This document shows, one piece after another, positions 1 to 31,529 of a stretch of DNA of 64,000 nucleotides (position 1 is its first letter; each line of letters opens with the position of its first letter). The translations under genes and the position numbers were made by a program. Under the pieces are notes generated by a model. The model saw only the letters and a program-made list of their open reading frames with translations, was not told where the DNA came from and searched no databases. The DNA is from Flaccisagitta enflata (lineage: Eukaryota > Chaetognatha > Sagittoidea > Aphragmophora). The stretch covers positions 50,530,001 through 50,594,000 of the forward strand of contig OZ231127.1 in assembly GCA_965153355.1 (NCBI GenBank), in the 5' to 3' direction.

Positions 1-766
1 ACAATTTCACCACATCCCTTAACTTCACCCCGCATTTTAATTTGGTATGTCAGCACAGTTTGACAAGACAAAGAAGACTGAATGGGAGGAGAAGTACTCG
101 ATGATACCGCAGCTCAGCAGGTACACGCCTCTTTACCTTGATTAGCGGAATCTGCAGGCGGGGCTTTTTTTTTTGCCGAAATGCGCGCTTAAACTCGAGT
201 CTTTGACAGAAGTTTTTTTTTTGTGTGTGTACATATTAAAGATCAAATATCTTAAGAAAACATCGGAAAGATTGTGTTCTGTTCTGAGTGTGTTCCTCTT
301 AAACAGACGAGACTGCAAATCAAAGGGAATCTTGAAAAGAAGAAAAAAGGATGAAAGCGCAATTGCGGTAATGATATGACGGTGATAATTTTTTGTTTTG
401 TTTTGTTTTAAGCGAAAGCGGGTTTGAGTCTTGAAGTATGGATTAAGATTGAATACAGATTGATACAATCCGTCTTAACACGCGCAGTCTCATCAAAGGA
501 CGTTGTGTTTGTCATACTTATGTTCTATTCAGTGATAGTCTCAAAGATCCTCACTTGTTCATCTTTTGTACTCAGCTATATATCCTTTCCACGAGAATCA
601 CGGTTTGTATTGAATTTCATCGAGCTTCATTGACTAATTTAACCGGTTATACGCGCAAAAAACAACGAGACAACGGAAACGACAAACACGGTAGCAATTC
701 ATCATCAAAACCAACAAAAACAACAGAAAATCTAACAACGAAACAAAACAAAAACGCAACAAAATG
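1..766. other. 5' flank of Gsx, no gene seen
   Basis: AT-rich non-coding sequence. The short open frames here have no recognisable composition or family motif, and no RNA gene was seen. Confidence 0.5.
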
Positions 767-774
767 ACAACATC

Positions 775-847
<73 letters not shown>

Positions 848-866
848 CAACAACAACAACAGTAAT

Positions 867-936
<70 letters not shown>

Positions 937-962
937 GCAACAACAACAAAAACAACTTCAAC
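767..962. repeat. (CAA)n microsatellite
   Basis: Nearly continuous CAA/AAC trinucleotide repeat with a few interruptions (for example CAACAGTAATAAC near 860). It gives poly-Leu, poly-Gln or poly-Asn frames that are artefacts. Confidence 0.95.
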
Positions 963-2217
963 AAGAACACAGCATCAACAAAAACGAAGGCCAATGGCGC
1001 ATAAAGCAGTTTTGTGGAGGTTTTTTTTAGAATGGTTTTGTCAATCTTTCGGTCTCTCCATTAGCTTGTCTATATGTCTGTCTGTCTGACTTCACTTCTA
1101 TAGGTCTTCCCTCCACCCCCTCCCCCCCCCCCAAAAAAAAAACAACCCAATAAACAAGTGGAATATTCCTCAATTTCCGCGCAATTATTTTCACCCCTAA
1201 ATCGGTCCCAACTCTCTCCTCCTTTTCTTTTCTTTTCTTTTCTTATTACTCCCAAAACGACGCTTGGATTTCCTATGGGAGGAGGAAGCGAAAAAAAGGA
1301 GGAAGAGGAAAATAGAAGAAGAAGAAGAGGAAAAAGAGAGGAATTGTTCTCCGATGACGGATCCTCTTCTCTCTCCTTTTGTACCTCTCGATTGTGATGG
1401 AAATCTTGGAATCTCGTAAAGAATAAGATGAAGGGGGTGACAAAGAAGAAAAGGCTGAAAAGCGGTAACGACAATGAAGACGAGGACAACTAAGACGACG
1501 ACGATGATGACGACGACGACGATGAAGACGACGACGAAGACGATAAATGGAGCTGGTCTCCGTCATGTCTCACGCGAATGCGAGCAAAGGGAGCGGAAAA
1601 GAGAATAACAGAAGCGTCGTCGTCCATCACCGTCGTCATCATTATCATCATCATCACCATCGTCTATGATAAAGCTTCTTCGCTGTCGTCTCCGACTTAT
1701 ACCCTCGCATGTATTCCGTCCGTCGCTTTCGTCGTCGTCGTTGTCATCTTGTTCGTCATCGTCATCTTCTTGGCGCGCGTATAAAACGATTCGCGCGACC
1801 GACGAAGTCGATGATATTTCTTAATGACGCGACGGGAAAGCATTTTTTCCGGAAATTGACTCGCTTTTTCTCGTAATTTTTGGCATTTTTAGCCAATACA
1901 TCAATTCCACTCTCCAACTGACTGGCTTTTCTCCTTTCTCGTTGGCTTTTTATTTCCACGATTAACGCTTTTTACCTACGAACTCATCTCAACCCATTGA
2001 AAACAGACAATATTAGTATTTATACCAACCGAAAAACGAGTATAGAACGCGTAAATCACGTCAAACTCAAAAAGATCTCCATTTATTGTTTAAAAAAAAA
2101 CAAAGAAACAGAAAAAAAAACATTCAATCCTGAATTTGAAGAAAACCTCCCTTCTGAAATCGACTCCCGATTTAGAAAACAACTCGATTGCAAAAATTGT
2201 AAAACAAACAAAAAACA
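963..2217. other. Gsx upstream region / probable 5' UTR
   Basis: Contains C and A homopolymer runs (about 1,120-1,142), AG-rich and GAC/CGT-rich low-complexity patches (about 1,270-1,760) and AT-rich sequence up to the Gsx start. No separate gene is supported. The promoter is probably here, but I could not identify a convincing TATA box or initiator. Confidence 0.4.
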
Positions 2218-19054
<16,837 letters not shown>

Positions 19055-19687
19055 ACGTCACGTAAACGTCACGTAAACGTCACCTAAACTGTTCTAATAT
19101 TGATGATTATGTGTAGGTGACATGTCTGTCTACACATGTGTGATTAAGGCGGCGGGCGTTAGGCGCGCGAAATTGTCAAGCTCGCGCGTGCGCACTTAGT
19201 AGAGATTCATTGAATTGTGCCATATATTATTCTTAATGAAATGATCTTCGTATTATATATTTACGACCATCAAGTGGTCGGCAAAAATTGATCGTTGAAA
19301 ATGAGTTTTGAAGAAAAAAATTTGTTTTGAATGGATGGAAACGATAATTGCATCGGCTTGAATTGATTGTTCATTTTCTTTCAATGTGATTGCTTTTATT
19401 TACCATGAAGCAGTATTCCGTAAGTACTGATAAATACACAAAATTGTTTGTTTTGAATTCGTTGTATGAATTTGCACTTCATCCAGGTCCAGGTTTGACT
19501 CGATTTTACGCCATACAAATCTATCGCCCGTATATATTTGTTTACCTTTTAACTAAATGACTTTTCCGTTCCGTCTGATGGATATGCTTTATTTTGTAGT
19601 AGATCTTGAACACGTTCATATCTATGTATTCACTCTCTGATCGCCATTGCACCTTTATGTATTTTGTTTCCTGTATTCCGACTCATT

Positions 19688-19693
19688 AATAAA
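19688..19693 (+). terminator. candidate Gsx polyadenylation signal
   Basis: AATAAA about 630 bp after the Gsx stop, with further AATAAA-like words near 19,710 and 19,746. Supported only by motif and position. Confidence 0.5.
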
Positions 19694-20562
19694 ACTATGA
19701 ATTGTATGTGAAATAAAAAAATATTTTATGTCTTCAGATTGTTGGTAATAAAGAGACAGGCATTATGGATCTGAAGTCTAGCTTATGGACATGGATGTAT
19801 GAGATGCTACGTCCACCACGTCCATGCCTCCATGGATATGGTAGAAGTCGGTATTAAAATCCAGTCGGTTTTGAATTATACATAGCTACTCACAGAATCA
19901 CATTTACGCGAATAGATGTACTTGTGACGTGCGGTGACCTGTGCGTAGATTCCCCAAGCTCATTTGCATAATGCAGCTGGATAGATAACGTGATGCTTGC
20001 AAGAAAAAAAGATGAGGAAGGAAACACCCATTCAATATCTGCAAACTTGGGAGATGATATGTCTGTGCTATCAAAAAGCGCATCGTTCGTAGTTTAATCA
20101 TTACTGATGCAAAAATCTAGAGTTTGTAATTTCGATTTCATAAAATGGCAATTTGGTAATTATACTTATCACCAACCGCATGGCTAATGTGATTTTGTCA
20201 GCCGCCAATTTAGCTTCTTGGTTGCTAAATTTGGTTACTTCAGAGGGGTGTTTTGCCACCAAAAATATCATTTAGCTACCAGGCTACCAGCTGTTAACTT
20301 GAGCTCATTTAGATACTCGGTTTCTTGCTACCTTGTTGTTTTCGAATAATTAATTTAGATAGTTTTATTGATATCAGCTAGCTCTTTGCAAGTCTTTGCA
20401 AATCTTTGCAACCCTGAAAGGACCTAATTAATTGTTGGAATGTTCATCTAAATTTCATGTATGATTCATGAGAACTTTGATGTCTGTGGGATCATGGGCA
20501 GAAAACATGGATACTACTTGGCCAAGCGAATCATAGCAAAAGTCCAAAGCGATGAAGAAGGG

Positions 20563-20737
20563 AACAAGTGACGCGGGGTCACAATACCGCTGCGGAAGGG
20601 TGGGCAGGGGCATCCAACCCCCATCCACACCCTATACCCCCCACCAACACACCTACCCAAAAAAAAAACATCTAAAACGCTCGTTTTTCCACGGACGGAC
20701 AAAGCCTCTTATAGAGTTCCGTGTCTGCAACTAAAAA
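20563..20737 (+). mobile_element. family A interspersed repeat
   Basis: Head ACAAGTGACGCGGGGTCACA resembles the copy at 49,248. Contains GGGTGGGCAGGGGC, a short GGAC run and CCTCTTATAGAG, and ends with a decayed hairpin and CAACTAAAAA. Confidence 0.65.
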
Positions 20738-21713
20738 CTTTGTGATTTTACCTTCACTTTTTTAAAAGTTCTCCCCCCCCCACAACAACAATTTTCATAT
20801 CATAATAATTTGCTCATGTATACGCGAGGACAAATTTCTCTTGTCAGCGAAGGAAATCACAAATGACAAAAATAACAGGTGAATCAATGAATAACAGGTG
20901 GTTAGTACAAAATCTGATATATATCTTAGAATTAGAATCACAAAAAATATATGGGAGAAAAAAATTTTACAGACTCAGGAACCAAATAAAATGAAATGAA
21001 ATGGTGGTAAAACTACTTGAATATCCTATCTGGATCTGTTCTATATTTTGATTTTTAAATGGGTGGAACAGTTTTATTCAGATTTTTACCCATCCGAATC
21101 ACATGTGTTGAGTTGTCTAATCACGATCATGGGGTAATGAATACAAAGTTTTCAGAAAATGAGTATCATTTGGCCTCCCAAGTAAAAAATACCGTATGAA
21201 TTTATGATTTTACAATTAGTTAAAATCGTTTTAATGAACTCTAAGGGATCAACAAAGTTTTTTGTTTTCATCTTTACTTTCTCAGTATTAAAGAATATTT
21301 GGAAAGGGTTCAACATTTATTTCTTTACAGGCGATATGACAAGTGGAACAATATGTGCTTCTAAGCAATGTCCCCAAGAGGAAAAGAGCTAGAAATCTAG
21401 GATTGGTCACCAACAAAAGAAAAATGAAATTTCTTTTAAGTTTTATACATAAATCCTGCAAAACACTAACGACCAAACTGGAAACTTTCTTGGGCGCCTC
21501 ACTGTAACGTGTGTGTGTTTCCTTTTTGTATCAGTCAAATTCAAAAAGAAACTCGACGAACCTGACACTGTCGTTGCCATAACTACCAAAGATTCGCCCA
21601 TAAACTTTACACACCTCAAATTCAAATTTTAAAAAAATTCATTAGCGGATACAGGTTTACCACCTGCTTCTCATTTTTTTCACAATTCTTTTGAAGATTC
21701 GCTGCTAAGAAAC

Positions 21714-22817
<1,104 letters not shown>

Positions 22818-23181
22818 AATAGCATATGCGAGTCTGTTTATCTGCGGAGGACATGCTACCATGCTATGTAGCTAAATTTTAGCAAGTCGAGACGAACTTT
22901 TTTTTGGGGGGGGGGGGGGGATTGCAGGTGATGTGGGGAAAAACTAAATCGATGACGAATTACTGCTTGTTGTGGATGATCTATTATTTACAACGGGCCG
23001 ATTATCAAATTTTGTCAAAAAGTTTTTTACTGAATCTTTTTAATTGTTTTCGGTTTCATGGAAGTAATAGACTGACAATTTGGGACGTCTCGCGCCGTTG
23101 TGGACGTCCCTTGCCGTACGTACTTCTACGGATTTCCATTTGTTAGGTAATGAACGGATCATAAGCCTAGCTAAACCAGTC

Positions 23182-23187
23182 AATAAA
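23182..23187 (+). terminator. candidate polyadenylation signal
   Basis: AATAAA 365 bp after the stop of the discoidin-like gene. The sequence between (22,818-23,430) shows no other gene. Confidence 0.45.
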
Positions 23188-23426
23188 ACTTGACCACACA
23201 TTGATTCTGAAATTTTGGATGTTCGAACTGATTTTTTTTATATTTTGAACCTCAACATTGCAGATTCAAATGTTCAATGGACTCGTTTTTTCCCCAACGG
23301 ACTATGTAGTCAAATAGATAGGTGTATGTACTATGAGTATGAGTAGGCAATTTGAATAGTCAGAGTCTGATGTCGCGAGCGGGCGTGAATAGGAAGTGTT
23401 CCGGCAGTCTTTTTGGTCACGAACAC

Positions 23427-23728
<302 letters not shown>

Positions 23729-23744
23729 CACAGGTCCCGCTATA

Positions 23745-24333
23745 CTGTATTGGAAAAAGAAATCTTTACAATTTGAAAATAAGTTCATTTAGTGAGGTAG
23801 AAATGAATGCATATCAATCTAAAATCCATAGATATTTAGAGTGAGCCCCCTTTGATTGAACCTGAGCCGCCATTCATCGGGGAAGTCTTTTGTAGAGCTT
23901 CTTGAGGTACTCTGGAGTGATGGAGCTCCAGACCATTCTTGCCATTTTCTTGATTCCCTTCCTTTGCTATGTTTGGACTTAAAGCCCCAGATAGACTCCA
24001 CAAATCATAGAATAATAGGTGACATAAATGAAGCCCTTTAAATTTGCAAGCAGTCTACGCTAACCGCATCTGTCTAGCTCAACGAGTTTAGAGGTAATTT
24101 TAAAAAAAATTAAGTGATATTGTTAAAGATCATGTAGAAATGGCAAAAGCTAAATTGAAAGATTTCATTCAAAGTTAAATAACTTTTGAACGCATTGAGT
24201 TAGAGAGATGCGGGTTGCGTAGATTGCTTGCAAATTTGAAGGACTAATTTGGTTTCCGATTTTTTTAAGATCAGGCGCCTATAATCTGAGATGTTTGTTA
24301 AAACATGAGTAAAGATTTCTTTTTCCAAGATAG
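23745..24333 (-). mobile_element. Tc1/mariner-derived element with TA target duplication
   Basis: Inverted ends (left CTGTATTGG then AAAAAGAAATCTTTAC at 23,745-23,770; matching reverse complement at 24,308-24,333) are flanked on both sides by TA, the Tc1/mariner target. The 589-bp interior holds a decayed transposase C-terminus on the minus strand and no other coding. Confidence 0.7.
23826..23998 (-). pseudogene. Tc1-like transposase C-terminal relic
   Basis: Minus-strand translation in two frames gives ESIWGFKSKHSKG, resembling the NP[IV]ExxW block around the third catalytic residue of Tc1 transposases. TPEYLKKLYKRLPR and AAQVQSKGAHSKY follow, resembling the terminal SMPRR...KGGHTKY block. 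A frameshift and an internal TGA separate the pieces. Known family blocks are from memory; order and spacing match. Confidence 0.6.
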
Positions 24334-24385
24334 TAAAGTAGGCCAAAGAGAATCTCGTCCCTCCGTAATTGGACGTGAAAAGTCT

Positions 24386-24537
24386 TTTTAGTTGCGGACA
24401 CGAAACTCTATAAGAGGCTTTTTCCGTCCGTTGGTCCGTCAGTCCGTCGGTCCGTCCGTAATGATCGAGTTGGAAAGTGTGAAAACGCGCCTGCCCACCC
24501 GTCCGCAACTGGTGGCCGTATATCCGGCCTTGTTTTC
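24386..24537 (-). mobile_element. family A interspersed repeat, minus orientation
   Basis: Starts TTTTTAGTTGCGGACACGAA and ends CGTATATCCGGCCTTGTTTT. It has the family CTCTATAAGAGGC and GCCCACCCG blocks and a GTCC-rich stretch equivalent to GGAC repeats. Confidence 0.75.
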
Positions 24538-25081
24538 CTCGGCGAATCCCCACGAAGTAAAAGGAACATTTTCTCTGTCAAAAACTGCTTGAGGAGCAAA
24601 AGCAAAAAAATGAAGAAAACTCTGAAAATGGGGTTTGGAAAATCGTGGGAAGCAGGGGCAAAAAACTGCTTATCTTCAAATATGAAAATCCCTAGTTCAC
24701 GGGTGTGCTGTGTTGCTTTGCTGTGCTGTGCTAAATGACTATGACGGCCTTTCTATAAGACTTTTTTCTAAAAGTTTTCCTTAGGCTAAACATATCTAAA
24801 TCTAAATCTAAATCTTTCTCTCTTAGTGTCTCGCTCTTTCTTTAATAGGCCACTCACAGATCTGTTATTTGAGATAAAGCTGTAAGTTCCATGTTAGGAG
24901 TATAAAGAGTTGAAAATTTTCTCTGTGACTCGTTCCATATTGCTGGACTGTTTGATCGTTTTATCAGTGATTGCCAAGTCATATTTTTAAATATCCATAT
25001 GATGTACAGTAGATCCCATCTAGACTTGACATAATGGGGCATTGGGCAAGCATTGTAGAAAAACAATTGAAGCCAGGGGAG

Positions 25082-25512
25082 TTATATTTGAAACATGGAT
25101 TAATAAAAAAAATGTTTTATTGCCCATGATAGCTTGTTGCCATGGAAATACATTTCCATGTATTTTCGCTAAAATAATGATATTTTGAGAAATTTCTTTA
25201 GAGAACATTTCTTAAAATTGAATTTGCTACAACTTTCCCACAGTATATTCTGTAAGAATGTCCCTCATTAAGCGGTTGCAAGGAGTTATCACACATGGAT
25301 ACGCTCCCTAGCAAAGGCCAAACGAGCAATATTCTCACAGAATATATAGTGGGAAAGTTGTAGCAAATTTGATTTTAAGCAATGTTCCCCATCAAAATCT
25401 CTCAAAATAATGATGTTATACTTATAGCGAGAATACATAGAAATGTGTTTTCATAGCAACCAACTATCATGAGGAAATAAATCATTCTTTTATTACTTCA
25501 TTTTCAAAATAT
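25082..25512. mobile_element. long palindromic (fold-back) MITE
   Basis: Arms 25,082-25,253 and 25,337-25,512 are reverse complements over about 170 bp with scattered mismatches. Matching blocks are TTTGCTACAACTTTCCCAC, CATGATAG and TTGTTGCCATGGAAATACAT against their inverted partners. Spacer about 80 bp. No coding. Confidence 0.85.
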
Positions 25513-26888
25513 CAGTCCTCTCGCTTCATTTCTCTTCCCATTTTCCTTGCCCCCATCATTTCAAGTCTAGACGAGATCAACTGTATCATTGATCTTTTTA
25601 ACAGAATATGATTTGATACTAATTTAGATAGTAGCGCAAAAAAACTTGGCTACTTTTTAGATACCTAGAGAGGGTCAGACAGCTACTTGGACCCCTAAGG
25701 TGTTGGCGGTCAAGTCGCGATTTGATACAGACCTTTGATATGGGATCAATCTGGGATCTGTAGCATTTTTCACTTAAGAGCAGCACTTCCTCAAAGTTGA
25801 TGTTACTCAGCAACTGTCACGTAGATTTCCGCCAAGATTGTAACTGATTGAGTCTCGCCACTCAGACACGCACTCCTGTTTGGTCTGTCGTCTCTGTACT
25901 ACATGTTTTTGTAAAACCACGTCTATGAGGAATGTACAGCTCACTCATAATCAAATTGAAAGTGTAGCACAACACTATTGAACATTAAATAAAATGAAAC
26001 AAAGAAAAGAGACAAACAATGTTTACAAAACACACACATACGCATACACATAAGGGAAAAAACGTCTCTCTTCGTGCCTTGTCTCCGAATCCCGCAACGA
26101 GAACGTCAACCGAATAGTGGAAAAAAATCTGTAGTTTATCGCCTCTCCATCAAACTTGACCCAAATAAAGTCGCAGGAATCCTGAAACAAAAACAGAAAA
26201 AGAAATTCATACGATTGATCAAAATTGGGGTGAAACGGCTACGGAAATGTTTTGTCGTTAACATGTCAGACCTTTGACCCTTGTCTGCTTGGGGTATCTT
26301 TTTTTTGTTTTTCTGCTGCCCAAATTTTGCCCTAGATTCATGTCCAAAGTCATGACATGAAGTATCAAAATTTTTTTGGTCATAAACTTGCCATTTAAAG
26401 CTTTGCAAAGGTTAAATGGGGCGTCGTCGTTGATGGCGCGCGAGCAAGCGCAGGGGGAGAGGTTTAGCGCGGGGCGATTTCTTTTTCTAGATAGACGTAG
26501 AATGGGTTAAGGAGAAAAAAAAGAAAGAATTCTTCCCCCCCACAATGGGCGTCTTTCCAGGGGGTTCGAGGAAAAGTCGGAAGTCATGGGGCAATGATAG
26601 CCTTTCTCATGATATTCATCTCCTCTTTGGCTCTTTCCGTTTTTCTTCTCCATCTTCCAACTTTAATTTTTGTTTATTCCGATTGTATTCAAGTATGAAA
26701 CGAGCGAGCGGCTACACGCCACGTGAATTCACTCTCTGTTTGTATCACGTGGGGAAATGGCGGGGGAGAAAGGCGGGAGGGAAAACAGTCTCTTTGTAGC
26801 ATTTGGTATTCTTCGTTTTGTTTTTCATCTTTTTTTTTCTCTCTCTTTTTCTTATTCTTTTTTTTTTTTTCGTCTTCTTCTATTGCAT
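25513..26888. other. intergenic, no gene seen
   Basis: AT-rich and low-complexity sequence without a convincing exon, repeat family or RNA gene. Confidence 0.5.
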
Positions 26889-27053
26889 CTTCTTCTTCTT
26901 CTTCTTCCTCTTCTTCTCCTTCTTCTTCTTCTTCTTCTTCTTCTTCTTCTTCTTCTTCTTCTTCTTCTTCTTCTTCTTCTTCTTCTTCTTCTTCTTCTTC
27001 TTCTTCTTCTTCTTTTTCTTCTTCTTTCTTTTTCTTCTTCTTCCTCCTTCTTT
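26889..27053. repeat. (TTC)n microsatellite
   Basis: Degenerate start and end around about 35 perfect TTC units. Confidence 0.97.
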
Positions 27054-27162
27054 TCTAATGTTTGGTCGATGGTCTCTCATGAGGCGCCGGATGGGGACGT
27101 GTGGCGCGCTCCAGAGGAGGGCGAAGGAGGAGAAGGGAAATTCCCGTGACAACAAATAAGAC

Positions 27163-27332
<170 letters not shown>

Positions 27333-27445
27333 ACTGACAGATAGACAAACTGATAGACAGAATGACTAACTCATCGATAAACAGACCGAAAAATAGATGG
27401 GAAGGAAACAAGAAAGAAACAAAAAATATAGATATAAAAACAAAT

Positions 27446-27446
<1 letters not shown>

Positions 27447-27505
<59 letters not shown>

Positions 27506-27597
27506 AGGAAAGAAAGAAAGGAAGGAAGAAAGGAAGAAAGAAAGAAAGTGAGAAAAAAAAGAAAGAACAAAAGAAAAAAAAGAAAGAAAGAAAGAAA

Positions 27598-27673
<76 letters not shown>

Positions 27674-27705
27674 ATGAAAGAAAGAAAGAAAGAAAGCGAG
27701 AAAGA
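27447..27705. repeat. (AAAG)n microsatellite
   Basis: AAAG repeats with a degenerate purine-rich centre (about 27,505-27,600). Confidence 0.97.
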
Positions 27706-27965
27706 TATAAAAGCAAGAAAGACTAAGTAGGCAGATTGAGGGAAATAAAGGGCGATGGACAAAAACGCGACAAATGCCTATGCAAATGAGGATGAGAAGG
27801 ATTTCAAGGATTCTTTCTTTTCCAACTCCTTTTCTCCGGTCCTTCTCGATATTTCTTGCTCATACTTTTGTGTTTGCGCCCAATTGTGTGTCAACTCATT
27901 CTTTTGAGAGAGACTCACAATGACGTCTCTCTTCATCTCTCTCCCTGTCTCTCTCTCTTCATCTC

Positions 27966-28012
<47 letters not shown>

Positions 28013-28016
28013 TTCC
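27966..28016. repeat. (TC)n microsatellite
   Basis: About 22 TC units with two TTTC interruptions. Flanks 27,706-27,965 and 28,017-28,233 show no gene. Confidence 0.93.
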
Positions 28017-28228
28017 TCTCCACCCTGGCAAGGGCAGTTTTGTTCAATTTTCGACCCTCATTTTTCAGCCAAGTAAGACCGTTATCACTTAAGATTCATG
28101 AGCAATCCTTAACACGTCAATTACGATGTATGAGGGTAGCATGGCATTGTCATCCGCCCGATCCCCCTCACTGTCATAGCACAAATGCTCAAGCTACCTT
28201 TTCCCTCTCCAAATGAAATAAGTTTACG

Positions 28229-28766
<538 letters not shown>

Positions 28767-28967
28767 AGAAAAACAATGTCGAGAGAGACAATGATGACGT
28801 CAAACATAGCCATTTGCAAAGCCTAAAAGCCATTTATCCCGCCAGTTATGATATTTGAATAATCGTCATTAGTTTCTTAGTGCTTTTCAAAATAGATGTA
28901 CCGAAAAATGGGAGGACATGACATAAATCTTTAACATACGCAATAAACAAAACCCACAGACACACAA

Positions 28968-30061
<1,094 letters not shown>

Positions 30062-30345
30062 AGTGAGTAGCCGCGATTGATTTAGTTTTTGTCGTTGTTC
30101 TTTGATTACGTGATTACTATTACTGTGTTGGCCAGTGAGTAGCCGCGATTGATTTAATTTTTGTTGGTGTTCTTTGATTACGTGATTACTATTACTGTGT
30201 TGGCCAGTGAGTAGCCGCGATTGATTTATTTTTTGCCGTTGTTCTCTGATTACGTGATTACTATTACTGTGTTGACCAGGGTGTAGCTGTGATTGATTTA
30301 TTTTTTTGCTGTTGTTCTTTGATTACATGATTACTATTACTATGT
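30062..30345. repeat. 72-bp tandem repeat, four copies
   Basis: Units start at 30,062, 30,134, 30,206 and 30,278 with AGTGAGTAGCCGCGATTGAT and end TTACTGTGTTGGCC. The last copy is diverged. Exact 72-bp spacing was verified by counting. It lies 1.2 kb upstream of the viral-type gene block. Confidence 0.93.
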
Positions 30346-30914
30346 AAATAAAAAATAATTTATTTGTGAATTAAAATGTGTCAGTTGGTGCTTAAAATAT
30401 AGATTACTGATTATAGATTTTTATGAGAATGGGGGGTAGGGTAGTATGCGGTAGTAGAAGTATGAAATAAGTATTTGATAAAGATGAGTAGTAGGTAGTG
30501 TGTATTTCGATAGAGATTGTGAAGAGAGTGAAATTTATATAGGTAGTTGGGTATGATTTTTTTGTTTTGGTTGCTTTGAGAATTTTTGGGTTGTTAATTG
30601 GTTATTTTGGGTTAAATTTGAAATTTTGGTGATTGAAAAAAGAAATTGGAGGTTGGGGATTGATTTTTTTAGTAAACAATTGAATAAAAAATGGTGTATT
30701 TTGAATATGTTTTGGTGAATTTTTAAATGAATTTTTAAGTTTTGAGAGGTAATGAAAAATTTGTAAATGAGCAGTACAATAGTTTATTTTTGATGCAAAA
30801 AAATGGAAGGGGGTATAAATTGCAAGGTGTAGAGTGCTGAGTAATATGAAAATAGGAAGAGTGTGTCAATTTGGGGGGGGGTGGTGGGATAAAGAAATGA
30901 TGGGGGGGGGGTGT

Positions 30915-31486
30915 GGAAGAGGAAGAGGAAGAGAAAGAGAGGAAGAGAAAGGGGGAGAGGAAGAGAAAGAGGGAAGAGGAGGAGGGAAGAGAAAGAGGGA
31001 AGAGGAGGAGGGAAGAGAAAGAAGAGAAAGAAGGAAGAGAAAGAAGGAAGAGAAAGAGGGAAGAGAAAGAGGGAAGAGGAAGAGGGAAGAGAAAGAGGGA
31101 AGAGGAAGAGGGAAGAGAAAGAGGGAAGAGAAAGAGGGAAGAGAAAGAGGGAAGAGGAAGAAGGAAGAGAAAGAGGGAAGAGGAAGAAGGAAGAGAAAGG
31201 GGGAAGAGGAAGAAGGAAGAGAAAGGGGGAAGAGGAAGAAGGAAGAGAAAGAGGGAAGAGAAAGAGGGAAGAGGAAGAAGGAAGAGAAAGAGGGAAGAGA
31301 AAGAGGGAAGAGAAAGAGGGAAGAGGAAGAAGGAAGAGAAAGAGGGAAGAGAAAGAAGGAAGAGAAAGAGGGAAGAGAAAGAGGGAAGAGAAAGAGGGAA
31401 GAGAAAGAGGGAAGAGAAAGAGGGAAGGGGGGGGGAAGAGAAATGGGGAAGAGAAATGGGGAAGAGAAATGGGGAAGAGCAAATGA
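30915..31486. repeat. purine-only GGGAAGAGAAAGA tract
   Basis: More than 500 consecutive purines on the plus strand, built from AGAGGGAAGAGAAAG/AGAAGGAAG units, ending in three GAAATGGGGAAGA units. It opens Glu/Lys/Arg or Ser/Leu/Phe frames on both strands that are compositional. It ends 20-40 bp before the ATPase exon 1 region. Confidence 0.95.
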
Positions 31487-31529
31487 AGAAAGTATAAATG
31501 CAGTTGCATTCAAAAAATTGATCACAATC

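Larger units (their letters stand above)
19055..21713. other. Gsx 3' UTR and intergenic sequence
   Basis: Starts with four tandem 11-bp ACGTAAACGTC-like units. The first 0.6 kb is probably 3' UTR. The rest is AT-rich with one family A repeat (20,563-20,737). No gene recognised. Confidence 0.5.
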
